A stretch of DNA of 64,000 nucleotides from Schlesneria paludicola DSM 18645. GTDB taxonomy: Bacteria; Planctomycetota; Planctomycetia; Planctomycetales; Planctomycetaceae. Shown here in pieces: positions 53,095 to 63,248 of the stretch. Position 1 is the stretch's first letter, and each line of letters begins with the position of its first letter. The DNA is taken from the NCBI RefSeq assembly GCF_000255655.1, contig NZ_JH636436.1, positions 533,636-597,635 of the forward strand. The letters are read 5' to 3'. The position numbers and the translations under genes were made by a program. The notes beneath the pieces are model-generated. The model did not search any database. It saw only the letters and a list, made by a program, of their open reading frames with translations, and had not been told where the DNA came from.

Positions 53095-54471
53095 ATGAAC
53101 GACACTGTCGCCCAATATCTGACCCAGCATGCCGATCGGTTTGTGGACGAGCTGAAAGAGTTTCTGCGCATTCCCACCGTTAGCGCCGATCCTGCCTGCA
53201 AACCGCACATGTTGCGTGGGGCCGAATTTGTTTACCGACAGTTTTCTCGACTGGGATTCAATGCCGAAATCGTGCCCACGGCAGGCCACCCCATTGTCTA
53301 TGCCGAATGGCTCAAGGCACCAGGTGCACCGACCGTTCTCGTTTATGGCCACTATGACGTGCAGCCTGCGGACCCCCTCGATCTCTGGACGACTCCTCCC
53401 TTCGAGCCGACCTTGCGAGACGGTTGCCTTTACGCGCGCGGGGCGACGGATGACAAAGGTCAAGTCTTCACACATATCAAGTCGGCAGAAGCCTGGTTGA
53501 ATGCTGTCGGGGCGCTGCCGGTCAATTTGAAATACGTCATTGAAGGTGAAGAGGAAGTTGGCAGTCGCAATCTGGAAGACTTCCTGGAAGCTCGCAAGAA
53601 ATCGTTTGCCTGTGATGTGGCCGTTGTCAGTGATACCAGCCAATACGGACCGAATCAGCCCGCAATTACTTACGGACTTCGCGGAATCGTCGCGGTCGAA
53701 ATGACGCTGACGGGACCAAAAAAGGACCTGCATTCGGGTGTGTTTGGTGGTGCTGTCGCAAACCCTGCCAGCGGCGTCGCCAGATTGATCGCGGCGTTAC
53801 ACGACGATCAGGGGCGCGTGCAGATTCCCGGCTTCTATGACGACGTGACGCCGCTCACCGATGCCGAACGAAAGCAGTTCGCCGATCTCGGGTTTGACGA
53901 AGAGGCCTTCAAGGCTGAATTGGGCGTCACAGAGGTGTTCGGCGAGGTCGGATATTCGACAACCGAACGCCGTTGGGCTCGACCAACGTGTGAAGTGAAC
54001 GGACTGTTCAGCGGCTATACCGGCGTCGGTCCAAAAACGATCGTTCCTTCGAAGGCGACCGTGAAGATCACCTGCCGCCTGGTGCCTTCCCAAGATCCCC
54101 ACAAGATCGTGCAATCGTTGGAAACGTTTCTCAAATCGAAATGCCCCTCGTCGCTCACGTTTGAATTCACTAGCTATCACGGTTGCCCCGCCTTCGTGCT
54201 CGATCCCACTAGTCCCTACATCGAAGCCGCCTCGCAGGCGATTCGTGAGGCGTGGGGAGTTGACACCGTGCGGCTGATCCGCGAAGGAGGATCGATCCCA
54301 GTCGTTCAGACCTTCAAGGATGTGCTGGGGCTGGACACCTTGCTGCTGGGCTGGGGCCAGAATACTGACAATCTCCATAGTCCGAACGAACACTTCTCCG
54401 TCACCGATTTTCATCGGGGGATCAGCGCCAGTGCCGGGTTGTGGCAAAAACTGGCTGAAATGCCAAAGTAA
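53095..54471 (+). CDS. M20-family metallopeptidase (dipeptidase)
   Basis: A 458-residue M20 peptidase. The zinc-site motif VYGHYDVQPAD (His86, Asp88), ARGATDDKGQ (Asp119/Asp120), and the catalytic EGEEEVGS (about 151-157) are visible. The later HSGVFGG and C-terminal NLHSPNEHFSV give the last zinc histidine. The dimerisation insert is present, so it is a dimeric dipeptidase/carboxypeptidase (CNDP-like). It is cytoplasmic. The ATG at 53095 (MNDTVAQYLTQH) is chosen; upstream codons do not look coding. Confidence 0.95.
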   Translation: MNDTVAQYLTQHADRFVDELKEFLRIPTVSADPACKPHMLRGAEFVYRQFSRLGFNAEIVPTAGHPIVYAEWLKAPGAPTVLVYGHYDVQPADPLDLWTTPPFEPTLRDGCLYARGATDDKGQVFTHIKSAEAWLNAVGALPVNLKYVIEGEEEVGSRNLEDFLEARKKSFACDVAVVSDTSQYGPNQPAITYGLRGIVAVEMTLTGPKKDLHSGVFGGAVANPASGVARLIAALHDDQGRVQIPGFYDDVTPLTDAERKQFADLGFDEEAFKAELGVTEVFGEVGYSTTERRWARPTCEVNGLFSGYTGVGPKTIVPSKATVKITCRLVPSQDPHKIVQSLETFLKSKCPSSLTFEFTSYHGCPAFVLDPTSPYIEAASQAIREAWGVDTVRLIREGGSIPVVQTFKDVLGLDTLLLGWGQNTDNLHSPNEHFSVTDFHRGISASAGLWQKLAEMPK

Positions 54472-54552
54472 TGAGATTCGAGTGCGAGATCCCGCTCGCC
54501 GATGGCGTCGTTGCGTGACGCAGATAACCATAAATCGAATGAAAGTCTGAAT

Positions 54553-55008
54553 GTGAGCCAGCCACAATTGCCGACCAACGATCCACAGTTTCCCGGTGGA
54601 ACCGTTCAACTGTCCGGACGCAAGCTGGTCATTTCCCTGCTCATTATGGGGATTGCGACGACATCCCTGATGTTCGTGTATTGGGAGCAGCACACACGAC
54701 CATTTCGATCATTGCGCGAAGCGATCGGGCGTGAATTTAAACATTCCCGTCCGAACGTCGAAGGAGGTCGTCAAAAAGGACGAGGTCCCTGGACCTTACG
54801 GATTTCGATGAAAGTCGATTTCCCGCCTACAGAGGATACGGGTCGGGCTCAGGAAATTGCGAATCGAATTCTGCAGCTCACAAGTCAAATTCAGCGCGAC
54901 AACCAGTATGAGAACATTGAGCTGAATTTGATTCAGTTTATCCCTCAGGAAGTGGCCAAGACGAAGACGATCACTTGGACGGCTGAGGAACTGAAAGCGG
55001 AACAATAG
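54553..55008 (+). CDS. Small single-pass membrane protein
   Basis: A 151-residue protein with one membrane helix (about 25-45: KLVISLLIMGIATTSLMFVYW), then a basic linker and a polar ~100-residue C-terminal domain (RGPWTLRISMKVDFPPTEDT..., IANRILQLTSQIQ). I do not recognise a family. It begins ~80 bases after the peptidase stop in the same direction. GTG at 54553 is preferred; an ATG at 54502 in frame is possible. Confidence 0.6.
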   Translation: MSQPQLPTNDPQFPGGTVQLSGRKLVISLLIMGIATTSLMFVYWEQHTRPFRSLREAIGREFKHSRPNVEGGRQKGRGPWTLRISMKVDFPPTEDTGRAQEIANRILQLTSQIQRDNQYENIELNLIQFIPQEVAKTKTITWTAEELKAEQ

Positions 55009-55050
55009 CGTGCCTCTCGTTCTGAATAGGATTGCCTGTCCAATTTCGAG

Positions 55051-55932
55051 CTATGCGCGAACCGAGGCTGCCTTCACGGCGCGTGTGGGCAGGACGGGGT
55101 CGTCATAGCCCTTCAGGCGATAGATGCTCGCTTTCTCGACTTCGGTACGGACGAAGCTGTCGTCGAGGCTGAAGGTGCTTTCGGCACCTCCCAAGAACAG
55201 GTATCCGTCGCACCGCAATTTGTTGCGGACCTTTCCCAAAATGTCTTTCTTGGTTTGGACATCAAAATAGATCAGCACATTGCGGATGAAGACGATATCC
55301 ATCGTATTGATCGCAGGCCATGCATCGATCAAGTTGAGTTGACGGAACTCAACCTTGTTTCGAACGCGTTCGCACAACTCCCACTGCATGCCATTACGCT
55401 GAAAGTATTTCACGACCAATGGGCTAGGAAGGCCTCGATTCACTTCAATCTGATTGAATCGTCCCGACCGAGCTCGTTCCAGAACCTGCGTGGAAAGGTC
55501 GGTCGCCAGAATCTTCACGTCCCACGCGGCAAGTTGCGGAAAATTTTCTTCGATCAGCATCGCGATCGTATATGGTTCCTGGCCAGTGGAACACGCAGCG
55601 CACCAGATTCGTAGTTGACGGCTGAGAGAACGTCGGGCAATCAGCTCTGGCAAGATCACCTTCTTCAGCGCCTCGAATGGTTGCAGATCGCGAAAAAAAG
55701 AGGTTTCGTTCGTGGTCATCGCTTCGATGACTTTGCCGTGAAGCGTTCCGTATCCGGTTGTCCGCATTTTGGCAACGAGATCGGCGATTGTGCCGAGACC
55801 TTCGGTACGGGCCAACGGTTGCAATCGAGACTCGATCAGATAGCTCTTTTCCAAGTCGAGCACGATTGCAGCGCGTTGGTGGCAGAGATCGCGAATGTAT
55901 TCGAAGTCAGCCGTTTCCAAAGCACACCCCAA
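55051..55932 (-). CDS. cheR: Chemotaxis protein methyltransferase CheR
   Basis: A 293-residue CheR. The N-terminal helical domain (about 1-75) is followed by the SAM-binding domain: TTNETSFFRD, IWCAACSTGQEPYTIAM (SAM loop), ILATDLSTQVLERARSGRF, NLIDAWPAINTMDIVFIRNVLIYFD, and GYLFLGGAESTF. It methylates glutamates of chemoreceptors. The start is TTG at 55932 or a second TTG at 55920, which has a better upstream G-rich ribosome site. It is the last of three minus-strand chemotaxis genes. Confidence 0.96.
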   Translation of the reverse strand: MGCALETADFEYIRDLCHQRAAIVLDLEKSYLIESRLQPLARTEGLGTIADLVAKMRTTGYGTLHGKVIEAMTTNETSFFRDLQPFEALKKVILPELIARRSLSRQLRIWCAACSTGQEPYTIAMLIEENFPQLAAWDVKILATDLSTQVLERARSGRFNQIEVNRGLPSPLVVKYFQRNGMQWELCERVRNKVEFRQLNLIDAWPAINTMDIVFIRNVLIYFDVQTKKDILGKVRNKLRCDGYLFLGGAESTFSLDDSFVRTEVEKASIYRLKGYDDPVLPTRAVKAASVRA

Positions 55933-56154
55933 CGATCGATCGTCTTGAAATAATTGTGACCCTTCGATATCCGGGTCCGATGAAATGTCACGTTATTTAT
56001 CGTAGGTTCCTCGAAGGACCTGTACTGCGTTCATCCGACCTCGGTTTGAATGTCCCGCAAATGTGCGAGGGCGGTGTTTGTCCGGTTCGTGAGGGAAAGT
56101 CACCTTGATGGGGCATCGCGCCAACAAATGGATCGAATTGGTCTTTGTCGTGCG

Positions 56155-57027
56155 CTAAATGAATTCCGCAGACACCGCAGCGAGTCGCTCTTTGACCATA
56201 CTGACAATCTTGTTGGTACTCTCTTCGCGTAGCCCCAGTCGTTTTAGATCTTTCGTGAGATCAAGCTGTTCTACTGCGACCTGTTCGTCGTTAGTGTGTT
56301 CGCCAGGTGTGATTACACGATGCGCCACAGCATTTGCGAAATGCGTGACGTGGACAAGATCGTTGTCGCAGGATTCTGGCGTATGGTGAAAGCCGATTCC
56401 CAGGACGAGCGGCTCGGGTAACCCCCAGTGTTGAGCGATCAACGCGCCAACTTCAGCGTGTTGCAGCGAAAGGATCTCGGCCTCGGCTGCAAAAGCGGAC
56501 TGCTTTCCGTCGATCTGGGCCCTTGCCAGAAACTCCAGTGTTTCATCGTTCAAAAAATTGCCCAGGACCACTTTTCCGATATCGTGAAGCAGGGCCGCGG
56601 TGAACGCGAGTGATGAAATCCGTTTCCGAGTGAACGATCGCAAAATGTCCGCCGTCATCGCGGCAGCGAGCGAGTGCGACCAGAAAGTACGGCCTGACAA
56701 ATGATATCCCGGAATGACGCTCGCGATGTTGGGTTGAATGCATGAACCGATCGCGAGTCCCAGGACGGCGCCACTTCCCAAGCGAATCACGGCGTCTTTG
56801 ACTTCACCGATCGTTCGGCTTGAGGAACTGTAGACGGAATTCGCAACGCGTAGCAATTTTAATGTTAATGCGGGGTCGCATTCGATCACCTGCACGACGT
56901 CGGAAAGATCGACGTTGTCGTTGGCCACAATGCTCGCCAGCCGAACCGTCGATTGAGGAAGCGCGGGCAACCCATAAGCGCTCCGTATGACCGCGTCCTG
57001 ATCGAGTTGCAATTGACTCACGAGCAT
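56155..57027 (-). CDS. HDOD-domain signalling protein
   Basis: A 290-residue protein with an HDOD domain (about 15-210): GLPALPQSTVRLASIVA, ECDPALTLKLLRVANSVYSSSSRTIGEVKDAVIRLGSGAVLGLAI and the HD-like AALLHDIGKVVLGNFL. HDOD proteins lack the full HD phosphohydrolase set and act as scaffolds in signalling. Its ATG has GGAGGTCGACGT upstream and lies 10 bases inside the end of cheB, so the two are translationally coupled. It fits a role linked to the chemotaxis block. Confidence 0.92.
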   Translation of the reverse strand: MLVSQLQLDQDAVIRSAYGLPALPQSTVRLASIVANDNVDLSDVVQVIECDPALTLKLLRVANSVYSSSSRTIGEVKDAVIRLGSGAVLGLAIGSCIQPNIASVIPGYHLSGRTFWSHSLAAAMTADILRSFTRKRISSLAFTAALLHDIGKVVLGNFLNDETLEFLARAQIDGKQSAFAAEAEILSLQHAEVGALIAQHWGLPEPLVLGIGFHHTPESCDNDLVHVTHFANAVAHRVITPGEHTNDEQVAVEQLDLTKDLKRLGLREESTNKIVSMVKERLAAVSAEFI

Positions 57028-58148
57028 ACGTCGACCTCCAGGTGGTGGGATATCTGTCGATGCTTCTGCACCCGATTGTGAATTTCGATTGCGATCTGAT
57101 GCAACGGAAGCACGCAGTCGGCCAGTCCAGCTTTTGCGACGAACCCTGGCATTCCCCAGACCACGCTGGATTTCTCGTCTTGTGCAATGATTTGTCCGCC
57201 GACCTCCCGAATGAACTGGCAACCGCGCAGACCATCCTGGCCCATGCCCGTCAGAATGACTCCCAGTACACCCGCTCCATAGGCTTCGACCACAGAACGA
57301 AATAAAACGTCAACAGAAGGGCGGCAGGAATTCTCAGGAGGAAGCTGATTCAGATACATTACAACTTCGGTGGATTGACGCTTCACGGCCATATGAAAAT
57401 CACCTGGGGCGATATAGGCCGTTCCGCGCTCAAGCGAAACCCCGTTCGTTCCATGGACCACACGAATTTGCGACATCTTGTTCAACCGCTCGGACAACGC
57501 CTCGGTGAAGTTTGCCGGCATGTGCTGGACAATCAGAATCGGCACGGGAAAGTACTTTGGGATCGCGGGCAAAATCTCGCATAGCGCATTCGGACCGCCT
57601 GTCGAAACACCCATCGCGACGACGTCGATTCGACCCTCCGAAGAATTTGCCGTTGGAACAGCCAAATGTATTCGAGAAGCTGATTTCTGTTGAAGGCCCT
57701 TTTCGGGATTTCTCACGGACGAGTTTGATGGCGACTTAAATCTAGGGCAGAGTGCTTTGATCTTCGGAATCAATTGATCTCTGAGCGTGCGTTGAACTTC
57801 GGCCGGGCTGAATTCACCGACCGGTTTGGCGACATAGTCGCTGGCGCCCCGTGCGAACGCATCGAGTGTCAACGACGCTCCGCGCTGTGTCCACGCGCTA
57901 AACATGATTACCGGAAGTCGGGCATAGAGCTTTCGGATTTCGGTCAAGGTTTCAAGCCCATTCCAGCCGGGCATCTCTACATCCAGGATCACGACGTCGG
58001 GACAGACTTGCGCGATCTTGGCGATCCCGATTTTGCCATTCGCCGCAACGCCTGCGACCTCAATAGCCGAGTCTGCTGAAAGGACCTCTGTGATCGATTT
58101 TCGAGCCACAACGGAATCATCAACAATGAGTACACGGATCTTGATCAT
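57018..58148 (-). CDS. cheB: Chemotaxis response regulator methylesterase CheB
   Basis: A 376-residue CheB. The receiver (1-115) has phospho-acceptor Asp56 (VVILDVEMP) and KPVG at 108-111. The methylesterase domain has the triad Ser182 (MGVSTGGPNAL), His209 (VQHMPANF) and Asp305 (GMGQDG). It demethylates or deamidates receptor glutamates in response to CheA. The ATG at 58148 (MIKIRVLIVDD) is chosen. It overlaps the HDOD gene start by 10 bases. No cheA or cheW is in the window. Confidence 0.97.
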   Translation of the reverse strand: MIKIRVLIVDDSVVARKSITEVLSADSAIEVAGVAANGKIGIAKIAQVCPDVVILDVEMPGWNGLETLTEIRKLYARLPVIMFSAWTQRGASLTLDAFARGASDYVAKPVGEFSPAEVQRTLRDQLIPKIKALCPRFKSPSNSSVRNPEKGLQQKSASRIHLAVPTANSSEGRIDVVAMGVSTGGPNALCEILPAIPKYFPVPILIVQHMPANFTEALSERLNKMSQIRVVHGTNGVSLERGTAYIAPGDFHMAVKRQSTEVVMYLNQLPPENSCRPSVDVLFRSVVEAYGAGVLGVILTGMGQDGLRGCQFIREVGGQIIAQDEKSSVVWGMPGFVAKAGLADCVLPLHQIAIEIHNRVQKHRQISHHLEVDVCS

Positions 58149-58588
58149 TGACGATATGCTCAGTCTCAGTGTCACACAAAACCTCTGCAAGAATGATCGA
58201 TTCTTCAGCGGCCCAATCTGTCAAAAATTCATCGGTGAATGTGAGAAACGCACACTTACTTCGCGCGTCGTATTAAAGAGTGTCCAATGGCGATTATTCG
58301 TCCAATGCGCACAGACTCGCAAAGGTGATTCCAGCGACAATTCCCCCCCCCAATGTTTCACGCTGCATTTGTGAAGAGTGTTTCCAGCGTGTCGATCCAT
58401 CCAGCAGGACGCATGAGCTTTTTGGCTCGTGTTGGCGTTTTTAAAGCGGGACTGATGCCTGTCGCTGTCGTCGGTGATGCTTGCCCTCACCGGTGTTGCT
58501 GCAGCCGATGTCAGTCACCGCAGTCATCTTCGATAGTGATCGTACTATCGATCAATAAGTCTAACGGCCGCACGGTGTGGGGTGGGTG

Positions 58589-58628
58589 CCTCAGGTGCAT
58601 TCGGACGAGTGTCAGAATGCACCTGAGG
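58589..58628. repeat. 14-bp perfect hairpin
   Basis: CCTCAGGTGCATTC pairs with GAATGCACCTGAGG across a 12-base loop. There is no T run on either side; it may be part of a non-coding RNA or a second stop signal. Confidence 0.6.
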
Positions 58629-58722
58629 TTCCGACGCGCAAGACGTCGGTCAATGTGGTCGGTGATTGGCGCGAGTCGCCATCTCGATGCCGGATTGTTT
58701 CGCTCGTCTTTGCTCAAATAAG

Positions 58723-58761
58723 ATGACCGACCGCAGTGCTGCTCACTGCGGTCGGTCATCT
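58723..58761 (-). terminator. Intrinsic terminator of the chemoreceptor gene
   Basis: GATGACCGACCGCAGTG and CACTGCGGTCGGTCATC form a perfect 17-bp stem with a 5-base loop, 18 bases past the receptor stop on the minus strand, followed by TTATTTG. This is a strong Rho-independent terminator. Confidence 0.8.
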
Positions 58762-58778
58762 GTGAATCGCTTCGCAAA

Positions 58779-61199
58779 TTATTTTGACACCGGAGTGTTG
58801 TTTGTTCGCTTGGCGGTTTCAGTGCGTGCACTGTTGTATTCAGAAACAAGATGCTGCAGTTCAGCCGCCATGCGAGCGAGCTCTTGCGAGGCGCATTGGC
58901 TGTTGAGTGCACCTTCATTTGTTGTCTTGGCGGCCTGTGCGACGGACGTAATATTCTGAGCGATTTCTGTCGTGCCTCGTGACGCCTCGACCACGCTACG
59001 GCTGATCTCGTTCGTCGTCGCCGTCTGTTCTTCAACAGCGCTGGCGATCGTGCTTGAGATGTCGTTGATCTGATGGATGACGGCGCTGATCTCGTCGATG
59101 GCGGTGATTGCGCCGCGAGTGTCGTTCTGGATCGCCTCAATCTTGTGGCTGATATCTTCAGTCGCCTTGGCTGTCTCTTTCGCGAGTTCTTTCACTTCGT
59201 TCGCGACAACGGCGAATCCCTTGCCTGCCTCGCCAGCACGCGCGGCTTCGATCGTTGCATTCAGTGCCAAGAGGTTCGTTTGCTGCGCGATGGACGTAAT
59301 GACCTTAATGACATTCCCGATTTCCGTACTCGATTCACCCAGTTTCGCGATCGTGGCATTGGTCGCTTCGGCTACTTTCACGGCGGATGTTGCGACGCGG
59401 GCCGCATCCGTTGCATTCTTGGCGATCTCTTTAATGCTCGCGCTCATTTGTTCGATGCCGGTTGCCACGGTTTCGGTGTTTCGACTCACCTGTTCGGAAG
59501 CCGCCGAGACGGCCTCTGTTTGGGCTGATGTCTCTTCAGCATTCACACTCATTTGCGAACTGACGGCGGAGAGCTGTTCCGACGCGGCGGCCATCGCTGA
59601 CGAATTTTCGGCCACGACCCGAAGCACCGATTCCATCTTGGTTGTCATTTCCTTATCGCGTGCATCTCGAGCAATCGATTCGGTCACGATTTTCCAAACG
59701 ACTGACGCACCCAAATAATTCTTCTTGGTGTCGAACACTGCGTTGACCATGAGATCAATCGTTTCGTCGCCGAAAGCAATCTCGGTGTGTCGAGGCAGAT
59801 TTCTGGGATCACCGAGGACTTGTCGCTGATGAGTCGGATTCTTGTGAAAGACATCAATACTCTGGCCAATCAATTTCTCTGCTGGCACCGGCAGCATCCG
59901 CTGGAGCAACTTGAGCGTGGATAAGGCGGACGGGTTCATGTACTGAATTCGATTTTCGGTATCTGCAAACATGATGTTGATTGGGACATCTTCGACAATA
60001 CCCGCATACAGAGCGTTGGCCTGCCGAAGCCTGACGGCCTCTGTAATGTCATGTGCATATTCAATGACCTTCGCGGGCTGACCATTCGTATCTGTAACAG
60101 GATTGAACGAAGCCTGAATCCAGATTTCTTTTCCATCCTTGCCGAGGCATTTATATTCGCCGGTCTGATACTGGCCATCTCGGAGATCCCGCCAGAACTG
60201 CTTTGCTTCGGCGCTGGACCGCTTGATTGGTTCAAGGAAGATGTCGTGATGCTGGCCGACGATGTCGCTCAGCGCATAGCCCGTTGCGTCAAGGAAAGTC
60301 TGGTTGGCGGAAATAATCGTGCCGTCCAGCTTGTATTCGACGGCACCCTGAATTCGGCGAATCGCGGCGATTTCACTGGCGGCGTCGAGATTCTTCTCCG
60401 ATGCTTTCAGCGACTGGATCATTTCGTTTACCGCGCGAGCAAGGCGCGCGAATTCGTCGTTTCCACTTTCGTCGAGGTGCTGGGTGAGGTCCCCTTTCGC
60501 GATAGCGCTGACAACTTTTAGTGTCGAATTCATCTGTTGAATGATGCCGCGGCCGATGGCATATGCAAAAGCACATGAAAAGACGATCACGGTAAATCGC
60601 AAGAACGTCAGGATTGAAGAACGAGTGGCGATCGCAGTCGAGGTCGTCTTCTCGTTCGCACTGGCGCTTTCGGTGGTCAGCTTCGACAATTTGTCGATCG
60701 ACGCACGATGCTCAGTATAGGTTTGCGCAAGTGGACCTTCGAGAAGTTCCGATGCCAGTGTGGTGTTTCCTGCAATGATGGCAGGGATAAACATTTCTTC
60801 GAATGTTCGGAAGAAGGCGTCCGCAGGGGGACGCGATCTATTGACCAGTTCATCGCGGATGTCCCCTTTGAGAAGGGCATTATCCCAAAATTCGATACCC
60901 TGGTTGTATTCGACCCTCAGTTGTTTGTACTTCTCAATCAATGCTTCAAGGGCTTGGGGCGGCTTCGCAATCAGCATGCGATGTGCCACGAGATTCGCTT
61001 CAATGATGTAGAGCGGGGGTGGCAGGATATCCGCGATCAGGTTCTTGTCCTGAACAATTCTCGCATACAATGGGCCATTCACCTTTGTGTAGTTGAGAAT
61101 CGATGATGAGAAAACCCCAAAGCCAATCAGGCAGCCGACGAACATCGTGACGAGAACGATGAGCTTGGTGCGGATTGAAAGATTTCGAAGGATCGACAC
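58779..61199 (-). CDS. Methyl-accepting chemotaxis protein with two PAS domains
   Basis: An 806-residue chemoreceptor. TM1 (about 12-35: [18 protein letters not shown]) and TM2 (about 190-212) flank a four-helix-type ligand domain. HAMP follows, then two PAS domains (first at [26 protein letters not shown], second at [26 protein letters not shown]). The signalling domain has the conserved hairpin region [29 protein letters not shown] domains suggest it also senses redox or energy state. The GTG at 61199 with GGGAG nine bases upstream is chosen over weaker upstream codons. CheB and CheR nearby would adapt it. Confidence 0.94.
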   Translation of the reverse strand: MSILRNLSIRTKLIVLVTMFVGCLIGFGVFSSSILNYTKVNGPLYARIVQDKNLIADILPPPLYIIEANLVAHRMLIAKPPQALEALIEKYKQLRVEYNQGIEFWDNALLKGDIRDELVNRSRPPADAFFRTFEEMFIPAIIAGNTTLASELLEGPLAQTYTEHRASIDKLSKLTTESASANEKTTSTAIATRSSILTFLRFTVIVFSCAFAYAIGRGIIQQMNSTLKVVSAIAKGDLTQHLDESGNDEFARLARAVNEMIQSLKASEKNLDAASEIAAIRRIQGAVEYKLDGTIISANQTFLDATGYALSDIVGQHHDIFLEPIKRSSAEAKQFWRDLRDGQYQTGEYKCLGKDGKEIWIQASFNPVTDTNGQPAKVIEYAHDITEAVRLRQANALYAGIVEDVPINIMFADTENRIQYMNPSALSTLKLLQRMLPVPAEKLIGQSIDVFHKNPTHQRQVLGDPRNLPRHTEIAFGDETIDLMVNAVFDTKKNYLGASVVWKIVTESIARDARDKEMTTKMESVLRVVAENSSAMAAASEQLSAVSSQMSVNAEETSAQTEAVSAASEQVSRNTETVATGIEQMSASIKEIAKNATDAARVATSAVKVAEATNATIAKLGESSTEIGNVIKVITSIAQQTNLLALNATIEAARAGEAGKGFAVVANEVKELAKETAKATEDISHKIEAIQNDTRGAITAIDEISAVIHQINDISSTIASAVEEQTATTNEISRSVVEASRGTTEIAQNITSVAQAAKTTNEGALNSQCASQELARMAAELQHLVSEYNSARTETAKRTNNTPVSK

Positions 61200-61506
61200 A
61201 GCAGTTTTCTCCCGAGCGGGCACGTAGTGATACGAGGTGGTATCCGCTGATATCGGAAGAATGGCATGGGCGCTCGATGCCAAAATCTCGGGCGACGCCC
61301 TACAGACTCACTTCTGCATCGAATAGAAAACTGCCGAAATCCATTTGAATCGGAGTTCGGACTACGGTTGTCACCACCGGATTCACGATCAGAAATGCCG
61401 ATAGACGCGTGCGAAATCAGTGCAGGGATTTACACAGTCACGACAAGAAAGTCCTGTGCGCTCGAGGGGAATGCGAACTGTGTGACGAAAACGAACGTTG
61501 CGATTC
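61200..61506. other. Intergenic region upstream of the chemoreceptor gene
   Basis: About 300 bases; presumably the receptor promoter. No sigma-28-like TAAA...GCCGATAA was found. Confidence 0.4.
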
Positions 61507-62985
61507 TTAACGCGCGGCGAGTTGAGGGATCTCGCGATGCCATTGGGTCTCGCGTTCAAACATCCGCGCCGCCCGAAGCAAGCGGTCTTCTTCGAAGGGC
61601 GGGGCGAGCAACTGCAGGCCGATTGGCAGCTTCGTAGACGTCATTCCACAGGGAACCGAGATTCCAGGGATTCCAGCCAGGTTGGCGCTGATCGTATAGA
61701 TGTCGGACAAATACATCGCGAGCGGGTCACTTGTTTTTTCGCCCAATTTGAATGCGGCAGTCGGGGTCACCGGGCCGGCGATGACGTCGACCTTTTCAAA
61801 CGCGGCGTCGAAGTCGCCGCGAATCATGCGGCGCACTTGAAGTGCTTTGGTATAGAACTTGTCCGCATACCCGGCCGAGAGGGAAAACACGCCAAGCATG
61901 ATTCGCCGCTTCACTTCGGCTCCGAATCCTTCGCCTCGGCTGGCTTCATACATCTCCACCAAATTGTGGCCCGCATTGGAACTGCGGTGCCCATAGTGAA
62001 CTCCGTCATACCTCGACAAGTTGCTGGATGCTTCCGAGGTGGCGACCAGGTAATAGGTCGAGACCGCATAACGCGAGTGCGGCAGATGCACGTCGATCAG
62101 TTCCGCGCCGAGAGTCTTGTAGAGTTCATAGGCGTGGCGCACGCTCCGCTCAATTTCGGGGTCGAGGCCTTCGGCGAAATGCTCGACAGGAACGCCAATT
62201 CGCAATCCCCGAAGTGGCTGCTCGAATGTTTGGCTATAGCGAGAGGCCGGCTGTTGCACACTGGTGGAATCGCGTGGGTCGTGGCCCGCAATGGCTTCGA
62301 GGAGCAAGGCTGCGCCATGCACGTCGGTGGCGAGAGGTCCGATCTGGTCGAGCGAACTCGCATAGGCAATCAATCCGTAGCGGGAGACGCGTCCGTATGT
62401 CGGCTTCAAGCCGACAATTCCACACAGCGCGGCGGGTTGCCGGATCGAACCTCCCGTGTCGCTTCCCAGTGCTAAGGGGGCCATCCGTGCGGCAACCGCT
62501 GCCGCGGAACCACTGCTAGAGCCGCCTGGGATTCGTTCGGTGTCCCACGGATTTCGGGTCGGACCAAAGGCAGAGTTCTCGCCCGACGATCCCATCGCGA
62601 ACTCGTCCATGTTCGTTCGGCCGATCAATACGGCGTCGGCCTGACGCAGTCGGGTGATCGCATGGGCGTCGTACGGCGGCACAAACTTCTCAAGAATCCG
62701 GCTGCCGCAGGTGGTTGGCTCGCCCACTGTACAGAGCAGGTCTTTCACCGCGACAGGAATTCCCGCCAATAGCCCCACTTCCTGGCCAGAGGCACGCTTC
62801 TGATCGATCGCGGCGGCCTGGCGGAGTGCTGAGTCGCGGTTCACGTGGACGAATGCGTGGATCTGGTTGTCGTGGTGCTGGATCTGATCTAGATGCGCGG
62901 TGGCGACTTCAACGGCCGAAACCGCTCGTGCGTTCAATTGAAGTTGGAGTTCGGCCAGGGGGATGGTTGTCAGAGACGATGCCAC
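61507..62985 (-). CDS. gatA: Glutamyl-tRNA(Gln) amidotransferase subunit A
   Basis: A 492-residue GatA. The Ser-cisSer-Lys triad is Lys81 (GIPVAVKDLL), Ser156 (IPGGSSSGSA) and Ser180 (SDTGGSIRQPAALCG). It releases ammonia from glutamine to amidate Glu-tRNA(Gln) with GatB and GatC. Landmarks include TNMDEFAMGSSGENSAFGPTRNPWD, LKPTYGRVSRYGLIAYASSLDQIGP, and the C-terminal AGIPGISVPCGM. gatB and gatC are not in the window, so the operon is split or they lie elsewhere. Confidence 0.97.
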   Translation of the reverse strand: MASSLTTIPLAELQLQLNARAVSAVEVATAHLDQIQHHDNQIHAFVHVNRDSALRQAAAIDQKRASGQEVGLLAGIPVAVKDLLCTVGEPTTCGSRILEKFVPPYDAHAITRLRQADAVLIGRTNMDEFAMGSSGENSAFGPTRNPWDTERIPGGSSSGSAAAVAARMAPLALGSDTGGSIRQPAALCGIVGLKPTYGRVSRYGLIAYASSLDQIGPLATDVHGAALLLEAIAGHDPRDSTSVQQPASRYSQTFEQPLRGLRIGVPVEHFAEGLDPEIERSVRHAYELYKTLGAELIDVHLPHSRYAVSTYYLVATSEASSNLSRYDGVHYGHRSSNAGHNLVEMYEASRGEGFGAEVKRRIMLGVFSLSAGYADKFYTKALQVRRMIRGDFDAAFEKVDVIAGPVTPTAAFKLGEKTSDPLAMYLSDIYTISANLAGIPGISVPCGMTSTKLPIGLQLLAPPFEEDRLLRAARMFERETQWHREIPQLAAR

Positions 62986-63182
62986 GTATCGGTCCTTCCG
63001 TCATCCAATCAGATTGTTCTGATGCACAAATCTCTACCAAACCGATGGCGATCGCGTGCATAACAAAAAAGCAAGAAGATTCTGAGTTGGGATCGCAGTT
63101 GATGAATTTCGCGGGCTGTAAGCGCAGGAAATCTGTCGAGACTCTAGCAAGCTGTCAGGTTTCAATCGAAGCGATTCCAACG

Positions 63183-63232
63183 AAAAAAGCACGACTAAGA
63201 CTAAGCGCCTCGTCGTGCTTCTTGAATCCAGG
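63183..63232 (-). terminator. Intrinsic terminator after the small basic protein gene
   Basis: On the minus strand AAGCACGAC (63222-63230) pairs with GTCGTGCTT (63187-63195) around a 26-base loop and is followed by TTTTCG, so the T run is clear. Confidence 0.75.
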
Positions 63233-63248
63233 ATCTTCGAAGTCGAAA

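Larger units (their letters stand above)
58149..58778. other. Intergenic region with three inverted repeats
   Basis: About 630 bases between the chemoreceptor and cheB genes. It contains a run of nine C near 58345 and three perfect foldbacks: 58530-58551 (8 bp), 58589-58628 (14 bp) and 58723-58761 (17 bp). No gene is supported. Confidence 0.5.

Noticed and set aside
53797-54693. 298-codon minus-strand frame over the M20 peptidase
   Set aside because: Shadow of the peptidase gene, which has all zinc-site motifs.
58340-58354. Run of nine C as a phase-variation tract
   Set aside because: It is intergenic and not within or just before a supported gene start, so a role in phase variation has no basis here.
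61498-62475. 325-codon open frame antisense to gatA
   Set aside because: GatA has an intact catalytic triad and normal length; the antisense frame has no recognisable domain and follows codon-position shadowing.
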